DNA of 64,000 nucleotides from Massilia terrae (GCF_024753145.1 NZ_JANUGU010000006.1:124001-188000); one strand, 5' to 3'; numbered from the stretch's first letter, positions 49,178 to 59,185 are shown. Made by a program: numbers and translations. The notes: generated by a model not told the origin, from the letters alone.

Positions 49178-50974
49178 ATGACCACACTTCGCCCCACCGC
49201 TGCCGCCGCCGCGCTGCTGTTCGCCTGCCTGTCCTTCCCTGCCGCCGCCGTCGACAGCGCCCCCGCGCAGCCGGAAAAAGTCTTGCACATGTTCCTGTCG
49301 ACCAGCGAAACGGGCCTCGACCCGGCCGTGGCCTCCGACCTGTCCTCGCTGTCGCTGCTGGAAAACCTGTTCGACCCGCTGCTGACCTACGACTACCTGG
49401 CGCGCCCGGTCAAGCTGGCGCCAAACACGGTCACGGAATTGCCGCGCATCGAGGACGGCGGCAAAAGCTACACCTTCCACATCCGGCCCGGCATCTACTT
49501 CACGCCCGACCCCGCGTTCAAGGGCAAGAAGCGCGAGATGACGGCGGCCGATTACGTCTACAGCATCAAGCGCCTGTACGACCCGGCCCTGAAGTCGCCG
49601 TTTTCCTACCTGTTCGACGGCAAGCTGCTGGGCGACGATGCCCTCAAAACCAAGTTCAGCTACGACACGAGCATTCCCGGCCTGCAGGCGCTGGACCGCT
49701 ACACCCTGCGCATCCGCCTGTCCGAGCCGGACAACAATTTCCTCTACTACCTCGCGATGCCGGCCTCGGGCGTGGTCGCGCGCGAAGTGATCGAAGCCTA
49801 CCCGGGACAGGCCGGCAACCATCCTGTCGGCACCGGCCCCTTCATGATCGGCGACTGGAAGCGCAGTGACCGTATCGTGCTGCTCGCCAATCCCTACTCC
49901 AGCGCCGTATTCCACGCCGAGCCCGGCAACGATCCCGCCGACAAGGCGATCGACGCCGCCCTCGAAGGCAAGCGCCTGCCGCGCGTGGACAAGGTCGAGG
50001 TCAAGATCGCCGAGGAATTCCAGGGCCGCATGCTCGGCTTCCTGAACGGCGAATACGATTACCTCGAGCAGGTGCCGGAATCGATGATCGACATGGTCAT
50101 GAAGGACGGCAAGCTCAAGCCCGACCTGGTGAAGCGCGGCATGCAGCTGTACCGCTTCCCCGTGATGCAGACCTATTACATGTGGATGAACATGGAGGAC
50201 CCGGTCATCGGCGGCTACGGCAAGGACAAGGTCGCCCTGCGCCGCGCGATCTCGATGTCCTACAACAACGCCGAGGACATCGCCCTGCTCAAGCGCGGGA
50301 TGGCGGTGAAGGCCCAGTCGCCGGTGCCGCAGGATGCGCTCGGCTACCTGCCCAACTACCGCAGCCCGGTGCCCTACGACCCGGCGCTGGCCAATACCCT
50401 GCTCGACAAATTCGGTTATACCGAGCGCGACCCTGACGGTTTCAGGCGCGCACCCGGCGGCAAGCCGCTGACCCTGGTGATGCACAGCGAAGCGACCATC
50501 AGCGGCCGCCTGCGCGACGAACTGTGGCGCAAATGCCTGAATTCGGTCGGCCTGCGGGTGGTGTTCAAGTCCGACAAGAAGACGGAAATCATCAAGGCTT
50601 CGCGCCTTGGCAAGGTCATGATGTTCGAGAGTAACTGGGTCGCGGACTTCCCCGACGCCGACAATTTCTACCAACTGTTGTATGGCCCCAACGCCGGCCG
50701 TGCAAATTATTCGCGATTCAATCTGCCGGCCTACAACGAGCGTTACGAAAAATCGCGCACCCTGCCGCCCGGTCCGGAGCGCCAAAAACTATATTTCGAC
50801 ATGAACCAACTGATCCACGCGTACAACCCGTGGGTCCCGTTGACCCACGTTCTCTCTGCGGATATACGCCAGCCGTGGCTGGAAAACTACAAGCGTCACC
50901 CGGTCGAATTCACCAACTGGCGCTACCTCGATCTCGATGTTGCGCAAAGGGGACGGGCCACCCACTCTGAATGA
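49178..50974 (+). CDS. ABC transporter periplasmic substrate-binding protein, family 5 (oligopeptide type)
   Basis: 598 residues. Signal peptide MTTLRPTAAAAALLFACLS ending near PAAAVD. SBP_bac_5 features: TGLDPAVASDLSSLSLLENLFDPL, YTFHIRPGIYFT, ADYVYSIKRLYDP, NHPVGTGPFMIGDWKR and RAISMSYNNAEDI. Binds oligopeptides or perhaps murein tripeptides (MppA-like); permease genes are not adjacent. The gene precedes a TonB receptor with a 179-base gap in which I see only an AGGAGAGA ribosome site. Confidence 0.85.
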   Translation: MTTLRPTAAAAALLFACLSFPAAAVDSAPAQPEKVLHMFLSTSETGLDPAVASDLSSLSLLENLFDPLLTYDYLARPVKLAPNTVTELPRIEDGGKSYTFHIRPGIYFTPDPAFKGKKREMTAADYVYSIKRLYDPALKSPFSYLFDGKLLGDDALKTKFSYDTSIPGLQALDRYTLRIRLSEPDNNFLYYLAMPASGVVAREVIEAYPGQAGNHPVGTGPFMIGDWKRSDRIVLLANPYSSAVFHAEPGNDPADKAIDAALEGKRLPRVDKVEVKIAEEFQGRMLGFLNGEYDYLEQVPESMIDMVMKDGKLKPDLVKRGMQLYRFPVMQTYYMWMNMEDPVIGGYGKDKVALRRAISMSYNNAEDIALLKRGMAVKAQSPVPQDALGYLPNYRSPVPYDPALANTLLDKFGYTERDPDGFRRAPGGKPLTLVMHSEATISGRLRDELWRKCLNSVGLRVVFKSDKKTEIIKASRLGKVMMFESNWVADFPDADNFYQLLYGPNAGRANYSRFNLPAYNERYEKSRTLPPGPERQKLYFDMNQLIHAYNPWVPLTHVLSADIRQPWLENYKRHPVEFTNWRYLDLDVAQRGRATHSE

Positions 50975-51153
50975 CACATTTCGCTAGATTCTCCTAAGCA
51001 AATCATTACGCGAAGTTATACTCCTAGCCAGATTTTTCATTTGGTCAAGCAATCTACTGCGCTTACCTTTTGAAAACATATAAAGCGCGAATGCAGCGAC
51101 ATTGCGCAAAACAATATCTCGGCGAGACGATTGCCTACCCTTAGGAGAGACGC

Positions 51154-54015
51154 GTGAAGTTAAAGAAGCTAGCCCATCTGATCGCCCTGATCGGCGCCGT
51201 GGGGCCCGCCATGGCACAGACCACGGCAGACACCCCGGCGGACACCACGACCCAACCGCAAAAGATCCAGCGCGTTGAAATTCTCGGTTCCAGCATCAAG
51301 CGCATCGCCAAGGAAGGCGCGCTGCCGGTCGAGATCATCACCCGCAAGCAGCTGGAAGAGCAGGGCATCGTCACCGCCGAAGAAGCGATCGCAGTCCTGA
51401 ACATCAACGGCAACGGTTCCGACAACCTGGCCTCGAACGCCGACGTCACCTCAGGCGCCCAGCGCGGCAACAACGGCGCATCAAGCGCCAACCTGCGCGG
51501 CCAGGGCTCCGATTCGACCCTGGTCCTGCTGAATGGCCGCCGCGTGGCGACCCACGGCATGAAGGGCTCGGCGGTCGACCTGAACTCGATCCCGATGGCC
51601 GCGGTCGAGCGTATCGAAGTGCTGAAGGACGGCGCATCGGCCGTGTACGGCACCGACGCGATCGGCGGCGTGATCAACTTCGTGCTGAAGAAGAACTACC
51701 ACGGCCTGGAAGCCCAGGTCTTCGAAGACAAGGACCAGCACCCGGGCGGCAACATCTACCGCGCCACCATCACCGGCGGCTGGGGCGACCTGGACGAGCA
51801 GGGCTGGAACGTGCTGGTGGCCGGTTCGCACACCTATAACCAGGCGCTGCGCGGCAACCAGCGTGACTTCGTCAACACCTTCCAGCCGAACCGCGGCCTG
51901 TCCGTGGACACCCGCGGCACCCCGTTCGGCACCGTGTTCGCGACCAGCCTCGGCCCCAACCTGTTCGGCACCAAGGCGCCGACCGCCGCCAGCGGCCAGG
52001 TCTACAACGGCGTCAACATCCTGAACCTGCCGGGCGGCCTCGGCTGCAACACCTTCGACGGCATGCAGGCCTATGATGCCAAGCTGTGGAACGACCCGAC
52101 CACCGCCTACGGCTGCGCCTGGGACACCGGCCGCGCCGCCGTGCTGCAGCAGCCGGTCCACAACGACAACGGCATCGCCCGCGCCACCTTCAAGGCCGGC
52201 GAGCACCAGCTGTTCGTCGAGCTGGTCGGCTCCGACGTGCGCGTGTCGAAGAGCTTCTCGCCGAACCAGCTGTCGCCCTCGTCCTCGACCTTCCCGGCCA
52301 CCGCCTGGTATCCGAAGACGGGCGCCGCCTACGACACGATCTACAACGCGCTGGTCAAGGTATTCCCGAGCATCGCCGCCAACTACGGCCTGCCGATCGC
52401 CTACCGCTGGCGCTGCATGGAGTGCGGCAACCGCCAGATCGACACCGAAACCAAGGCTGGCCGCCTGCAGCTGGGCGCCGAGGGCCCGATCAACCTGGGC
52501 CGCTTCGGCACCTGGGATTACAGCGCCGGCCTGCAGCGCGCCTACAGCGAATCGCAATCGACGCTGGGCAATGGCTACAACTTCACCGCGGCACTGGACG
52601 CTGCGCTCGGTAGCGGCATCATCAACCCGTTCCTGATGCCGGGCCAGACCCAGAGCCAGCAGGCGCTGGACCTGATCAAGAGCACCTCGGCGGCCGGCGT
52701 CGTCCTGTACGGCGGCAAGACCACCCTGACCGAACTCGACGCCAAGATGTCGGGTGAAGTGATGAAGCTGCCGGCCGGCGCGATGATGGCCGCGGTCGGC
52801 GTCGACCTGCGCCGCGAAGAGTACAAGTTCAACGGCGACCTGCGCGCCGCCCAGCAGCGCCCGGCGATCCTGAACGCGCCGTTCGACGACCAGAACGCGC
52901 TGGACCAGGTGCACCGCGACATCAAGGCCGCTTACTTCGAGGTGCTGGTCCCGGTGACCAAGGACCTGGAGCTGACCATCGCCGGCCGCGAAGACCACTA
53001 CTCGGGCATCGGCGGCACCTTCAACCCGAAGTACTCGTTCCGCTACCAGCCGGTGCAGTCGATCATGTTCCGCGGTTCGTACAACACGGGCTTCCGCGCC
53101 CCGTCGTTCAACCAGCTGTTCAACGGCGTGACCCAGACCCAGTACGCCGGCAAGGACCTGGTCGATCCGAAGACCTGCCCGAGCGGCAAGGTTGACCAGA
53201 ACAACCCGGCTTGCGCCGCGGTGCTGCCGATTATCGTGACCGGCGGCAAGAGCGACCTGCAGCCGGAAACGGCCAAGGAAGGCACCCTGGGCGTGGTGTG
53301 GGAGCCGGGCAGCCGCTTCTCGGCCAACGCCGACCTGTGGGAAATCCGCAAGCAGAACACGATCGACACCTTCGCCCTGTCGACCATGATCGCGCAGTAC
53401 AACATCTTCGCGAACCAGTTCATCCGCGACGCCTCGGGCACCCTGGTGGCGGTGGACCAGCGCTGGGTCAACGCCGGCGAACGCATCACCCGCGGCCTGG
53501 AGCTGGGCGCCCGCACCAACGGCCGCGATTTCGGCGGCCAGTGGACGGCCGGCATCGATGCGTCCCACCTGCTGATGAAGAAGTCGCGCGCCACCAAGGA
53601 CTCGCCGTACGGTCCGAGCGAGATCGGCCGCTTCCTGTTCACCGGCGACCTCGGCCTGAAGTGGAAAGCGACCTCCTACGTCACCTACAAGCAGGGTAAC
53701 TGGGGCGGCATGCTGCAGAATATCTGGCGTTCGGGTTATGCCGACCAGCAGTTGCCGGGTGTGGCCAACGGCCTCGTGGTGCCGCCGAACTTCGATCCGC
53801 GCGTGAAGGCGTACTCGATCTTCAACCTGAGCGTGAACTACACCGGGTTCAAGAACACCACGATCGTGGCCGGCATCAAGAACCTGTTCGACAAGGATCC
53901 GCCGTTCGCCGTCACCTACGACAGCAACACCGGCGCCGGCAGCAGCTGGGAGCCGCGTGTGGCCGATCCGCGTGGCCGTTCGTTCACCCTCAACGTCAAC
54001 TACAAGTTCTTCTGA
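51154..54015 (+). CDS. TonB-dependent outer-membrane receptor
   Basis: 953 residues from GTG 51154 (TAGGAGAG upstream). Signal peptide ends AMAQTT. A plug domain with VEILGSSIKRIAKEGALPVE, LRGQGSDSTLVLLNGRRVA and VERIEVLKDGASAVYGTDAIGG-type text is followed by a 22-strand barrel ending with the aromatic LNVNYKFF. Members of this subgroup import carbohydrates or peptides. No TonB box was positively located. A strong terminator follows. Confidence 0.92.
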   Translation: MKLKKLAHLIALIGAVGPAMAQTTADTPADTTTQPQKIQRVEILGSSIKRIAKEGALPVEIITRKQLEEQGIVTAEEAIAVLNINGNGSDNLASNADVTSGAQRGNNGASSANLRGQGSDSTLVLLNGRRVATHGMKGSAVDLNSIPMAAVERIEVLKDGASAVYGTDAIGGVINFVLKKNYHGLEAQVFEDKDQHPGGNIYRATITGGWGDLDEQGWNVLVAGSHTYNQALRGNQRDFVNTFQPNRGLSVDTRGTPFGTVFATSLGPNLFGTKAPTAASGQVYNGVNILNLPGGLGCNTFDGMQAYDAKLWNDPTTAYGCAWDTGRAAVLQQPVHNDNGIARATFKAGEHQLFVELVGSDVRVSKSFSPNQLSPSSSTFPATAWYPKTGAAYDTIYNALVKVFPSIAANYGLPIAYRWRCMECGNRQIDTETKAGRLQLGAEGPINLGRFGTWDYSAGLQRAYSESQSTLGNGYNFTAALDAALGSGIINPFLMPGQTQSQQALDLIKSTSAAGVVLYGGKTTLTELDAKMSGEVMKLPAGAMMAAVGVDLRREEYKFNGDLRAAQQRPAILNAPFDDQNALDQVHRDIKAAYFEVLVPVTKDLELTIAGREDHYSGIGGTFNPKYSFRYQPVQSIMFRGSYNTGFRAPSFNQLFNGVTQTQYAGKDLVDPKTCPSGKVDQNNPACAAVLPIIVTGGKSDLQPETAKEGTLGVVWEPGSRFSANADLWEIRKQNTIDTFALSTMIAQYNIFANQFIRDASGTLVAVDQRWVNAGERITRGLELGARTNGRDFGGQWTAGIDASHLLMKKSRATKDSPYGPSEIGRFLFTGDLGLKWKATSYVTYKQGNWGGMLQNIWRSGYADQQLPGVANGLVVPPNFDPRVKAYSIFNLSVNYTGFKNTTIVAGIKNLFDKDPPFAVTYDSNTGAGSSWEPRVADPRGRSFTLNVNYKFF

Positions 54016-54031
54016 TTCCAGTAGCCTGGCG

Positions 54032-54087
54032 GCCCGCGCGACCAGGAGGCGACCCCCTCGCCTCCGCCCCGCGCGGGCTTTTTTTAT
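54032..54087 (+). terminator. Rho-independent terminator of the TonB receptor gene
   Basis: Outer stem GCCCGCGCG / CGCGCGGGC (54032-54040 with 54070-54078) and inner stem GGAGGCGA / TCGCCTCC around CCCCC, followed by seven T residues and TATT. It ends 14 bases before the LD-carboxypeptidase start. Confidence 0.85.
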
Positions 54088-54100
54088 TGTCGGGAGCAGC

Positions 54101-55180
54101 ATGCCCAGTCCACGCATCAGCCGGCGGACCTTTGGATCCCTGGTCGCAGCGGCAGCCTTGCTGCCATCCCTGCCTTCCCAGGCCGCGCGCCGGCCATCTC
54201 CTTCCCATCCGCAAGCGCACCGCATGAAACACCTGATCAAACCCCCGCGCCTGAAGCAGGGCGACGTCATCGGCCTGATCGCGCCAGCCGGCCACACCAG
54301 CGATGCCGCGATCCAGAAATCGGTCCAGCACATCGAAGCCCTGGGCTTCAAGGTCAAGCTGGGCCGCTACCTGCGCGAAGTGTTCGGCAACTACGCCGGC
54401 TCGCCCCAGATGCGCCTGGCCGACCTGCACGGCATGTACCTCGACCCCGAGGTCAAGGCGCTGTGGTGCATCCGCGGCGGCTCCGGCGCGATCTCGCTGC
54501 TCAAGCACATCGACTACGCGCTGGTGCGCAACCACCCGAAGATCCTGCTCGGCTATTCCGACATCACGGCCCTGCACCTGGCGATCCTGCGCCATGCCGG
54601 CGTGGTGACCTTCCACGGCCCGGTGGCCTCGTCCACGCCGAGCGCGTACTCGAACGAGCACATGATGGCCGTGCTGACCGACCCGCAGCCGACCTACACC
54701 ATCCACATGTCGCCCGAGAACGCCCAGCGTGCGAAGGAGGAACCGCACTTCGGCATCCGCACCGTGCATGGCGGCGTGGCGACCGGGCCACTGATCGGCG
54801 GTAATCTGTCGCTGGTGAGCGCGCTGGCCGGCACCGACTACGCGGCCGACTTCCGCAACAGCATCCTCTACCTGGAAGAGGTGAACGAGGAGCCCTACCG
54901 CATCGACCGCTGGATGACCCAGCTCGACCTCGCGGTCGGTTTCGACAAGGCGGCCGCGATGATGATCGGCATTTGCGATCACTGCGGGCCGCAGCCGGGC
55001 TCGACGTCGCTGACGCTGGACCAGACCTTCGACATCCACCTCGACCCGCTCAAGATCCCGGCGGTGACCGGCTATTCGATCGGCCACATCCGCAACCAGT
55101 TCACGATCCCGGTCGGCGTGCGCGCCACGCTCGACACCGAGGCGCAGACGCTGACACTGCTCGAACCGGCCGTCAGCTGA
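54101..55180 (+). CDS. LD-carboxypeptidase, peptidase S66 (LdcA/MccF-like), Tat-exported
   Basis: 359 residues from ATG 54101. Twin-arginine signal (SRRTFGSLVAAAALLPSLPS). S66 core: GDVIGLIAPAGHTSDAAI, CIRGGSGAISLLKHID, ILLGYSDITALH with the nucleophile serine, VTFHGPVASS, GGNLSLVSALAGTDY (oxyanion/charge relay region) and SIGHIRNQFTIPVG with the histidine. LdcA cleaves L,D-bonds in murein tetrapeptides; the export signal suggests a periplasmic role, unlike cytoplasmic E. coli LdcA. Confidence 0.88.
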   Translation: MPSPRISRRTFGSLVAAAALLPSLPSQAARRPSPSHPQAHRMKHLIKPPRLKQGDVIGLIAPAGHTSDAAIQKSVQHIEALGFKVKLGRYLREVFGNYAGSPQMRLADLHGMYLDPEVKALWCIRGGSGAISLLKHIDYALVRNHPKILLGYSDITALHLAILRHAGVVTFHGPVASSTPSAYSNEHMMAVLTDPQPTYTIHMSPENAQRAKEEPHFGIRTVHGGVATGPLIGGNLSLVSALAGTDYAADFRNSILYLEEVNEEPYRIDRWMTQLDLAVGFDKAAAMMIGICDHCGPQPGSTSLTLDQTFDIHLDPLKIPAVTGYSIGHIRNQFTIPVGVRATLDTEAQTLTLLEPAVS

Positions 55181-55208
55181 CCGGTTCATCATCCCACTAG
55201 CATCAAGC

Positions 55209-55339
55209 CGTCGTCCCGGCGAAGGCGCATCGATGCCCCCGGCATTGATGCCCCATAGACAGCTTGAGCTGTCGAACAAACGGCACTCGCCGCAGGCGTA
55301 TCGCACTCAGCATGGGTCCCGGCCTCCGCCGGGACGACG
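55209..55339. repeat. REP-like inverted repeat, copy 2
   Basis: Begins CGTCGTCCCGGCGAAGG and ends CCGGCCTCCGCCGGGACGAC, with CCCATAGACAGCTTGAGCTG and CAGCATGGGTCCC inside. Longest copy, with an extra palindromic centre (ATCGATGCCCCCGGCATTGAT-like, 55229-55250). Between the LD-carboxypeptidase and M4 protease genes. Confidence 0.85.
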
Positions 55340-55445
55340 TTTTCCGGTGTGGTGATTAAAGCACGCGCACTTGTTGTTCCATAAAGCCCGCTCATGTAGC
55401 AGGCATATCGTTCTCCGGCTCGACAACAATCGGAACGGAGACGAC

Positions 55446-57980
55446 ATGAAGACAAGCATCAAGTTCTACGCCGCGCTTGCGCCGCTGGCCTTGTGCGGCG
55501 ACGCCTTGGCGGTGACGCGCATGCCGCTGCGCGCGCCCGCCAGCGCGATGATGTCCGCGCCGGTGCGCGCGCCGGAGGAGGCGCAGGTGAAGATCGCGCT
55601 TGACGGCGCCAGGCTCAAGTATGGCCTCGACAATGACCACGGCTACCGGCTGACGGCGCGCCATCCCGGCGGCCCCGGCGCCTGGGTCACGCGCTACGCC
55701 CACACCTACAAGGGCCTGCGCATCCTCGGTTCGGAATCGGTGATCGTCAGCGACGCCGGCGGCAAGGTGGTCGGCGAGACGCTGCAGGACTTGCGCAGCG
55801 GCCTCGGCCAGGGCGCGGGATCGTCCCTGCTGGCCGGCAGCTTCATCCAGTTCGACGTCACGCCCCGCGTCGCGGCGGCGGATGCGGTGCGGACGGCACA
55901 GGGTGTGGCGCCGCTGCGCGTGGTCGCCGAGGCCGCGCCCGCCAGCGCCGAGCTGCTCATCTACCCCGTGCAGCAGCGCATGCGCGCCGCCAGCGTGCTG
56001 GGCAAGCGCAGCGGCGGACTGAACGCGGCCGACGTGGTCAAACAGCTCACCGGCTACGAGCTTGCCTACCTGGTCAAGACGCGCGAGATGGGCGTGGACC
56101 GCCCGCTGTTTCGCGACACCCTCGTCAGCGCCAGGGACGGCCACGTGATCGCCCAATGGAATGCGGTGCAGACCGTGGCCGGCGTCGGCTACAGCCAGTA
56201 CAACGGCCAGGTGCGCTTGAGCACCGCCTACACCAACGGCAGCTACTGGATGCAGGACCCGCTGCGCGGCACCGGCGGCAAGTTCGGCGTCAACACCGTG
56301 GTCGATGCCGCCCACACCGGCACCGCCGGCGACGTCTACATGCGCACCTTCAACAGCTGGGGCGACGGCCAGGACTACCAGCTCGGCTGGCCCACGCTCG
56401 GCGAGAACGGCCAGACCGCCGCCGTCAACGCCATGTGGGGCATGATGAATACCTACGACACGCTGAAGAACGTGCTCGGCTGGTCTTCGCTGGACGGCAA
56501 CAACACGGCGACCTACATCGCGGTGCACGCCTGGGACGGCTATGACAACGCCTACTACAGCGACGCCTGCCATTGCATGTTCATCGGCGACGGCGGCGCC
56601 CGGTTCTACAACCTCGGCGCCATCGACATCATCGGCCACGAGATGGGGCACGGCGTCACGGCCGCCACCGCAGCGCTGGACTACCACTTCGAATCAGGCG
56701 GCCTGAATGAATCCGCATCCGACATCAACGGCGAGATGACCGAGGCCTACGCGAATGCGGGCGCGGGCGGCGCCACCATCCCGGCGCGCGGCAACGACTG
56801 GTTGATCGGCCAGCAGGTCAGCCGCAGCGGTGCCCCGCTGCGCTGGATGATCAAGCCGAGCAAGGACGGCGCCAGCCCGAATGCCTGGAGCTGGCAGCTG
56901 CAGAATCTCGACGTGCACTACAGCAGCGGGCCCAACAACCGCATGTTCTACTTCCTGTCGCAGGGATCGAGCGCGGACCCGGCCAGCGATGCCTTCAGCC
57001 CCTACCTGAACAAATGGCCGCGCGCCATGACCGGCATCGGAAACGACAAGGCCTACCGCATCTGGTTCCGCGCGCTGACGACCAAGTTCACCTCCACCAC
57101 CGACTACATGGATGCGCGCAACAAGCTGTACGCATCCGCGATCGAGCTGTACGGGCCGGGGCCGGAATCGGCCGCCGTGCTGCGTGCCTATGCGGCGGTC
57201 AATGTCGGCAAGGATCTCGACGAACCGAACGCGGGCCAGGCCTTCGGCATCGTGTGGCAGCCGCAGCCCGTGACCGCGCCGGCCGGCACCACGGCCTGGT
57301 TCGCGGTGGCGCCCGGCGGTGGCACGCCGCCCTACGCCTACCAGTGGCGCCGCAACGGCGTGAGTGTGCCGGGCGCGACCGGCAGCGTGTTCGGTGTCGT
57401 GGCGCAGCCGGGCGACAACGGCGCGCTGTATTCGGTGCTGCTGTCGGATGCGCGCGGGCAGTCCGTCGCCAGCGATCCGGCACAGCTGACGGTGACGGCC
57501 GGTGGACCGGCCGAGCTGGTGTTCAACGGCGGTTTCGAAGCGGGCTGGGAGGGCTGGCGCGGGAACACCGCGGTGGTCGGCAGCTGGCAGGGCGCGGGCG
57601 AGGCGCCGTACGAGGGCAAGGCCTTTGCCTACATGGGCGGGAATGGGCGGGCGGCTACCGAGACGCTGGGCCAGCCGATCAGCATCCCGGCGGGCGCCGC
57701 GTCAGCCAGCCTCAGTTTTGCGCTGCATGTGGACACGGCGGAAATCGCGCCGGCGACCGCCTACGATACGCTCGCGGTCGAGGTGAAGAATGCGGCCGGA
57801 ACGGTGCTGGCGACGCTGGCCACCTACAGCAACCTGGACGCCAGGCCCGGCTACCAGGTGCGCAGCTTCGACCTGTCGGCGTTCCGCGGCCAGGACATCG
57901 TGCTGTCCTTCACGATGAACGAGGACTATGCCTTGCAGACCGGTTTTTGTATCGACAAGGTTAGTGTGGCAATCCGTTAG
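55446..57980 (+). CDS. Secreted M4-family (thermolysin-like) metallopeptidase with Ig-like and C-terminal domains
   Basis: 844 residues from ATG 55446. Signal peptide, then propeptide with FTP/PepSY-like parts (GLRILGSESVIVSDAGG, FRDTLVSARDGHVIAQW), and the catalytic domain. Zinc motif HEMGH in DIIGHEMGHGVTAAT near residue 398, third ligand in NESASDINGEM. Helices and the NRMFYFLSQG segment follow. After about residue 605 comes an Ig-like domain (PPYAYQWRRNGVSVPGA) and a jelly-roll-like end (VFNGGFEAGWEGWRG). Probably exported by the type II system. Confidence 0.92.
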   Translation: MKTSIKFYAALAPLALCGDALAVTRMPLRAPASAMMSAPVRAPEEAQVKIALDGARLKYGLDNDHGYRLTARHPGGPGAWVTRYAHTYKGLRILGSESVIVSDAGGKVVGETLQDLRSGLGQGAGSSLLAGSFIQFDVTPRVAAADAVRTAQGVAPLRVVAEAAPASAELLIYPVQQRMRAASVLGKRSGGLNAADVVKQLTGYELAYLVKTREMGVDRPLFRDTLVSARDGHVIAQWNAVQTVAGVGYSQYNGQVRLSTAYTNGSYWMQDPLRGTGGKFGVNTVVDAAHTGTAGDVYMRTFNSWGDGQDYQLGWPTLGENGQTAAVNAMWGMMNTYDTLKNVLGWSSLDGNNTATYIAVHAWDGYDNAYYSDACHCMFIGDGGARFYNLGAIDIIGHEMGHGVTAATAALDYHFESGGLNESASDINGEMTEAYANAGAGGATIPARGNDWLIGQQVSRSGAPLRWMIKPSKDGASPNAWSWQLQNLDVHYSSGPNNRMFYFLSQGSSADPASDAFSPYLNKWPRAMTGIGNDKAYRIWFRALTTKFTSTTDYMDARNKLYASAIELYGPGPESAAVLRAYAAVNVGKDLDEPNAGQAFGIVWQPQPVTAPAGTTAWFAVAPGGGTPPYAYQWRRNGVSVPGATGSVFGVVAQPGDNGALYSVLLSDARGQSVASDPAQLTVTAGGPAELVFNGGFEAGWEGWRGNTAVVGSWQGAGEAPYEGKAFAYMGGNGRAATETLGQPISIPAGAASASLSFALHVDTAEIAPATAYDTLAVEVKNAAGTVLATLATYSNLDARPGYQVRSFDLSAFRGQDIVLSFTMNEDYALQTGFCIDKVSVAIR

Positions 57981-57989
57981 CAAGCTGAC

Positions 57990-58017
57990 CGTCGTCCCCG
58001 CGTGCGCGGCGATGACG
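57990..58017. repeat. REP-like repeat, half copy
   Basis: CGTCGTCCCCGCGTGCGCGG followed by CGATGACG. Between the M4 protease and acyl-CoA dehydrogenase genes, which converge. Confidence 0.65.
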
Positions 58018-58031
58018 TTCTCTAAATTGAT

Positions 58032-59159
58032 TTATAGCGCCCGCGCGATCAGGATCTTCTGGATGTCGCTGGTGCCTTCATAGATCTGGCACACGCGCAC
58101 GTCGCGGTAGATGCGCTCGATCGGGAAGTCGGCCACATAGCCGTAGCCGCCGAACACCTGCATCGCGGCCGACACCACGCGCTCGGCCATTTCGGACGCG
58201 AACAGCTTGGCCATCGCCGCTTCCTTCAGGCAGGGCAGGCCGGCGTCCTTCATCGAGGCCGCGTGCAGGATCAGCTGGCGCGCGGCCTCGATCTGCATCG
58301 CCATCTCCGACAGGCGGAACTGCACCGCCTGGTGCTCGAACAGCGGCTTGCCGAAGCTCTCGCGCTCCTTGGCGTAGGCCAGCGCCGCTTCGAACGCGGC
58401 GCGCGCCATGCCCACCGACTGCGAAGCGATCCCGATGCGGCCGCCTTCCAGTCCCGACAGCGCGATCTTGTAGCCCATGCCTTCCTCGCCGATCAGGTTG
58501 GCGGCCGGGATGCGGCAGTTGTCGAACACGATCTGCGCCGTGTCCGAGGAATGCTGGCCCATCTTGTGCTCGACGCCGGCCACGATGTAGCCCGGCGTGT
58601 TGACCGGCACCCAGAACGCGCTGATGCCTTTCTTGCCGGCGGCCTTGCTTGTTACGGCCATGACGATTGCCACGTCGCCGTTCTTGCCGCTGGTGATGAA
58701 CTGCTTGGTGCCGTTCAGCACATACTCGTCGCCATCGCGGGTGGCGGTGGTGCGCAGCGCGGCGGCGTCGCTGCCGGTGTGCGGCTCGGTCAGCGCGAAC
58801 GCGCCCAGCAGCTCGCCCTGGGCCAGCGGGACCAGCCATTGCTGCTTCTGTTCCTCGCTCGCGTACATCATCGCGATCGAGCAGACCGGGCAGTTGTTGA
58901 CCGAGATGATGGTCGAGGTGCCGCCGTCGCCGGCCGCGATCTCTTCCAGCACCAGCGCCAGCGCCACGTAGTCGAGACCGGCACCGCCGTACTGCTCGGG
59001 CACTGCCACGCCGAACGCGCCGAGCTGGGCCAGCTCCTTCAGCTCGGCCTTCGGGAAATATTCCTCGCGGTCCCAGCGCGCTGCGTTCGGGGCCAGGCGC
59101 TCCTGCGAAAACGTGCGCAGGGCGTCGCGGATCATCTGGTGTTCTTCGGTCAGGATCAT
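58032..59159 (-). CDS. Acyl-CoA dehydrogenase (short/branched-chain type)
   Basis: 375-residue FAD enzyme. Signatures: FALTEPHTGSDAAALRTTA, FITSGKNGD (ACAD middle domain), FGGYGYVADFPIERIYRD, and the catalytic glutamate in QIYEGTSDIQ. Likely desaturates butyryl-, isobutyryl- or 2-methylbutyryl-CoA. Grouped with SDR, thiolase and liuA on the minus strand but with gaps containing repeats, so it may be separately transcribed. Confidence 0.93.
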   Translation of the reverse strand: MILTEEHQMIRDALRTFSQERLAPNAARWDREEYFPKAELKELAQLGAFGVAVPEQYGGAGLDYVALALVLEEIAAGDGGTSTIISVNNCPVCSIAMMYASEEQKQQWLVPLAQGELLGAFALTEPHTGSDAAALRTTATRDGDEYVLNGTKQFITSGKNGDVAIVMAVTSKAAGKKGISAFWVPVNTPGYIVAGVEHKMGQHSSDTAQIVFDNCRIPAANLIGEEGMGYKIALSGLEGGRIGIASQSVGMARAAFEAALAYAKERESFGKPLFEHQAVQFRLSEMAMQIEAARQLILHAASMKDAGLPCLKEAAMAKLFASEMAERVVSAAMQVFGGYGYVADFPIERIYRDVRVCQIYEGTSDIQKILIARAL

Positions 59160-59185
59160 GTGGGGACAGTCAATAGTAAAGTGAA

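Noticed and set aside
51481-54357. Long minus-strand open frame opposite the TonB receptor
   Set aside because: Composition is Arg/Ala/Gly/Val-rich without domains; the plus-strand receptor is complete.
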